From: Lactifluus volemus
Lineage: Eukaryota > Basidiomycota > Agaricomycetes > Russulales > Russulaceae
Assembly: GCA_022376515.1 (NCBI GenBank)
Contig: WTXI01000072.1
Location: 101,732-165,731 of the forward strand
Reading direction: 5' to 3'
DNA length: 64,000 nt
Below are positions 61,622-64,000 of the stretch, piece by piece (position 1 is the first letter of the stretch; each line of letters opens with the position of its first letter). The notes below the pieces were generated by a model, which was not told the DNA's origin, did not search any database, and worked only from the letters and a program-made list of their open reading frames with translations. The translations under genes were made by a program, and so were the position numbers.

Positions 61622-63652
61622 TCACTCACGGTCAGCAGCGTAGTCCCAGTCACTCATCTCCGCATTGATCCAGCCAGACGTGGAGCGATCGACACCGTGG
61701 CCGTACCAGAGATAGGCCTTCTTGTCGTCAGTATAGGGGCACGACCAATGCCAGTGAGGGTGTTCTAAGGGGACTCTACAAGAGTCTCCGAACTTGCACT
61801 GCTGGTGGGGTTCATGACACGAAGGGCCTGGATGGCCGTAGTCAGCACACCACTCACACCAGTCATGGAGGGGGCACTGGACGTAGAGGTGCCCGGGGTT
61901 TCGTCGCTTGCATCGACCACAATAGGGTGTGTGCGTGATCCTGGCTGCTGCGCTATCAGCGGCGGTTCCACTGCTACTATTGACGACCCGTTCCATGCAA
62001 GTCTTGCAGTGAAGGGCACCCTCGCCGTCATGAACTGTACTCCCTGGCCACTGGTCGTTGTTAGCGTCGCTGTCATTATCAAATGCCCATCCGAGTTCGT
62101 CGTCCTGGATAGGGGAGACAGATGAGGCGGGCGAGTCGCAGACATTAGAGGTCGGTGAGCTTGGTAGGGATGGTAACTGGTTGTTTGGCGGGGAGGGGGC
62201 GGCGTCGCTCCGCGGGAGTCCACCAAAATCGGGGAGGTCCTCGTTCCACGAGGGCGGTGGGAGGTTGGTGAGTGGGGTCCACGGACGGTCGGTGGGAGGT
62301 GTGAGGTACTCCCAAATCGAACCTGTCGGTTTGGGTTGTTGTATGGCCCACGCTGCGAATTCACAGGCCTGGAAGAGGGATTCTCGAAGGGTGTCGTCGA
62401 GCGGCGTGATTCGCGGGAATAAGGTGGGAGAACGGGGGTCGGGGAGCGGTTTCTTGGACGCCGTATATAGCTCACTGGGATAAACGGTGGAGAGGCCGAA
62501 CGTTGATTGGTAGAGGAGCGATGACGGGTGGACTGGGCGGACGGGACGTGGTGCGGGTAGGTCATATTGGGTTGGGACATGTTGCATATAGCGAATTGTG
62601 AGAGAGGTAGGTAGTGGTGGTGTGGTGGTGGTAGCGATAGTAGTGGGGATGAAAGTTGGTGATGTCGTTTCTTGCTGAAGCAAGAGGGTTCTTATAGCTT
62701 TTGGTTGGGCTTTGTAAAAGGCTGTGAGTAGTTCTGGAGCGTCAACATTCTCAGCTGGTTCCCATGTGTTGTGTGCGGCGGAATAGCCTTTCCACTTTAG
62801 GAGATATTGGAGTTTGGTCTTGTTCTTTGGTCCGATACGTCTGGACCCTAGGACAGCTTCTACTTCGTATTCCTCTTCTCTGTCTACAAGTTCCGGTGCA
62901 GGCTGTTCGAAGTTCGGACCATGTTCGGGTGTTTCCGTATAGGGAGCGATCAGTGATGTGTGAAACACATCATGAATCTGCCATCGATCTGGAAGTTTGA
63001 GGCGTACAACTACCGGTGATATGACTTTGGTGATTGTAAAGGGTCCGTAGCGTTTTGGGGCTAGCTTGCTGCTAAGGTGCGTCATTTTGAGATTGGTACC
63101 TTCAAGCCAGACTTTTTCTCCTACGGCATATTTTCGGTAGTGGCGTTGACCCTTCTTGTGTTCTGTGCGTTTGTGAAGGAGGGTCTGTGCGTGTTTCATC
63201 GCTGATCGGGCTTTTTCTCGGATGTTTTTGAGTTCTTCGGATCTTTTGTTGACATAGGGTAGATGGCTTGTGATCCGAGAAGTTGCGACAAGGGGGGTGT
63301 ATCCAATGAGGAGTTCGTACGGAGTAAATCCGGTTGTGGCGTTTGGCCATGAGTTATGAACGAATTGGGCCATAGGCAGAAGTGTGGACCAGTTATTCAT
63401 GTAATCATTGCCGTAGATGCGGAGATATTGTTCCACTCGTTGGTTACTCCTTTCCGACTGACCATCTGTTTGAGGGTGATAGGCAGTACTGATATTTTGT
63501 GATATCTTGAGTTTCTGGCAGAGCCCCGTGGCTAGGTGTGATGTGAAGCGGGGATCTCTATCAGAGATGATTCTTCGGGAATGCCGTAGTTCGGAAAAAC
63601 GTTGGAGATGTATAGGTCGATAACTTCTTCCATGGTGATTTTTTTTGTACAT
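61622..63652 (-). CDS. G7 Pol C-terminus: integrase core, chromodomain, Cys/His tail
   Basis: Conserved from RRIISDRDPRFTSH (the frame joins the next ORF after a lost C near 63575). Integrase YHPQTDGQSERSNQRVEQYL; GPY/F-like module VISPVVVRLKLPDRW; chromodomain YEVEAVLGSRR...LQYLLKWKGYSAAHNTWEP. A long Pro/Ser/Thr linker follows. The tail has CKTCMERVV, YCGRCKRRNPGHLYVQCPL, WCEWCADYGHPGPSCHEPH and CKFGDSCRVPLEHPHWHWSC. This tail aligns with that of G1 over two linked Cys/His modules and looks zinc-binding. It ends near SDWDYAADRE. Confidence 0.9.
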   Translation of the reverse strand: MYKKNHHGRSYRPIHLQRFSELRHSRRIISDRDPRFTSHLATGLCQKLKISQNISTAYHPQTDGQSERSNQRVEQYLRIYGNDYMNNWSTLLPMAQFVHNSWPNATTGFTPYELLIGYTPLVATSRITSHLPYVNKRSEELKNIREKARSAMKHAQTLLHKRTEHKKGQRHYRKYAVGEKVWLEGTNLKMTHLSSKLAPKRYGPFTITKVISPVVVRLKLPDRWQIHDVFHTSLIAPYTETPEHGPNFEQPAPELVDREEEYEVEAVLGSRRIGPKNKTKLQYLLKWKGYSAAHNTWEPAENVDAPELLTAFYKAQPKAIRTLLLQQETTSPTFIPTTIATTTTPPLPTSLTIRYMQHVPTQYDLPAPRPVRPVHPSSLLYQSTFGLSTVYPSELYTASKKPLPDPRSPTLFPRITPLDDTLRESLFQACEFAAWAIQQPKPTGSIWEYLTPPTDRPWTPLTNLPPPSWNEDLPDFGGLPRSDAAPSPPNNQLPSLPSSPTSNVCDSPASSVSPIQDDELGWAFDNDSDANNDQWPGSTVHDGEGALHCKTCMERVVNSSSGTAADSAAARITHTPYCGRCKRRNPGHLYVQCPLHDWCEWCADYGHPGPSCHEPHQQCKFGDSCRVPLEHPHWHWSCPYTDDKKAYLWYGHGVDRSTSGWINAEMSDWDYAADRE

Positions 63653-64000
63653 GGTAAGAAGACGGCGGCTTTAGTGCAATCATGATCAATGATCGTGAGA
63701 ATGGAGTCATATCCGTGTGATTCGGGAAGATCTGTGATGAGATCCATCGCTACGACTTGAAAAGGAACATTGGATGCTTCCTGTTTCTCGTGGTTCGATG
63801 GGAGCGATAGGGGGTTTTGGACGATGGGTAAGAGGTTTTGTTGACTGGCATGTGGCGCATCCCTTGACGTATTGCGTGACATACTGCTTGAGTCCAGGCC
63901 ACCAGAAGTTATGGAAGACTTCTATCATGGTGTTGGCGATACCTGGATGGCCAGCAAGCTGATGGTCATGATAAACGCCAGAGTATATCTTTCTTCAGTT
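63576..64000 (-). CDS. G7 integrase, N-terminal part
   Basis: MIEVFHNFWWPGLKQYVTQY and VKGCATCQSTKP (end of the zinc HHCC module), then, after a one-base loss near 63790 in an A run, VVAMDLITDLPESHGYDSIL and DHDCTKAAVFLPC. Same gene as the ORF at 61622-63652. Confidence 0.88.

Larger units (their letters stand above)
61588..64000 (-). mobile_element. Ty3/Gypsy G7, 3' half, runs off the window
   Basis: Integrase, chromodomain and Cys/His tail on the minus strand, next to LTR5. RT and Gag must lie beyond 64000. Confidence 0.9.

Noticed and set aside
1..64000. CRISPR array, bacterial operon or phage system
   Set aside because: Spliced eukaryotic genes throughout; no regularly spaced short repeats with unique spacers.

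Overview
The window is nuclear DNA of a filamentous fungus, almost certainly an agaricomycete basidiomycete. Genes are cut by many 48-65 nt introns. There are fungal STAND/NACHT-ankyrin genes, a microsomal P450, a neutral trehalase and many chromodomain Ty3/Gypsy retrotransposons. No rRNA, tRNA or CRISPR was found.

Left half (1-31.3 kb): ordinary genes. In order: the C-terminal half of a NACHT-ankyrin gene (2-2072, +), a neutral trehalase (3908-6669, +), then three co-oriented oxidoreductase genes on the minus strand: a P450 (9101-11254), a zinc-less MDR/enoyl-reductase-like protein (12537-13828) and an FAD amine-oxidase-like protein (15393-17281). Next is a near full-length Goodbye-NACHT-ankyrin gene (17831-22314, -). 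Decayed pieces of the same NACHT-ankyrin family lie at 11749-12190 and 17640-17775. A 4.3 kb gene-poor stretch follows, then a Pps1-like dual-specificity phosphatase (26646-29849, +) and a PLP-homeostasis (YggS/PLPBP) protein (30373-31292, +). A 623-bp TIR element sits at 14532-15154.

Right half (31.6-64 kb): nested transposons. At least seven Ty3/Gypsy copies or fragments are recognisable (called G1-G7 here): G1 37243-43251 (-), G2 43252-51020 (-, both LTRs), G3 51021-51601 (-, RT fragment), G4 52477-55373 (+), G5 55374-59894 (+), G6 59895-60980 (+, LTR and start), G7 60981-64000 (-, runs off the window). At least five LTR families are present. Two solo LTRs have perfect 5-bp duplications (ATTCT, GCTTG). 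A DNA element with CATCAGG termini and a 2-bp GC duplication sits inside an LTR at 35269-37216 and itself carries a solo LTR.

Two threads run through the window. First, nearly every conserved gene, host or transposon, needs one or more missing bases put back into a short homopolymer to stay in frame. This looks like a consensus-sequence artefact and should temper any pseudogene call. Second, the LTRs carry TGACTCA/TGAGTCA heptamers upstream of their TATA boxes (eight in about 100 bp in LTR1), and three Pol proteins share an unusual Cys/His-rich tail after the chromodomain. These two, plus the TTGA overlaps at gag-pol junctions, are the best candidates for undescribed biology.
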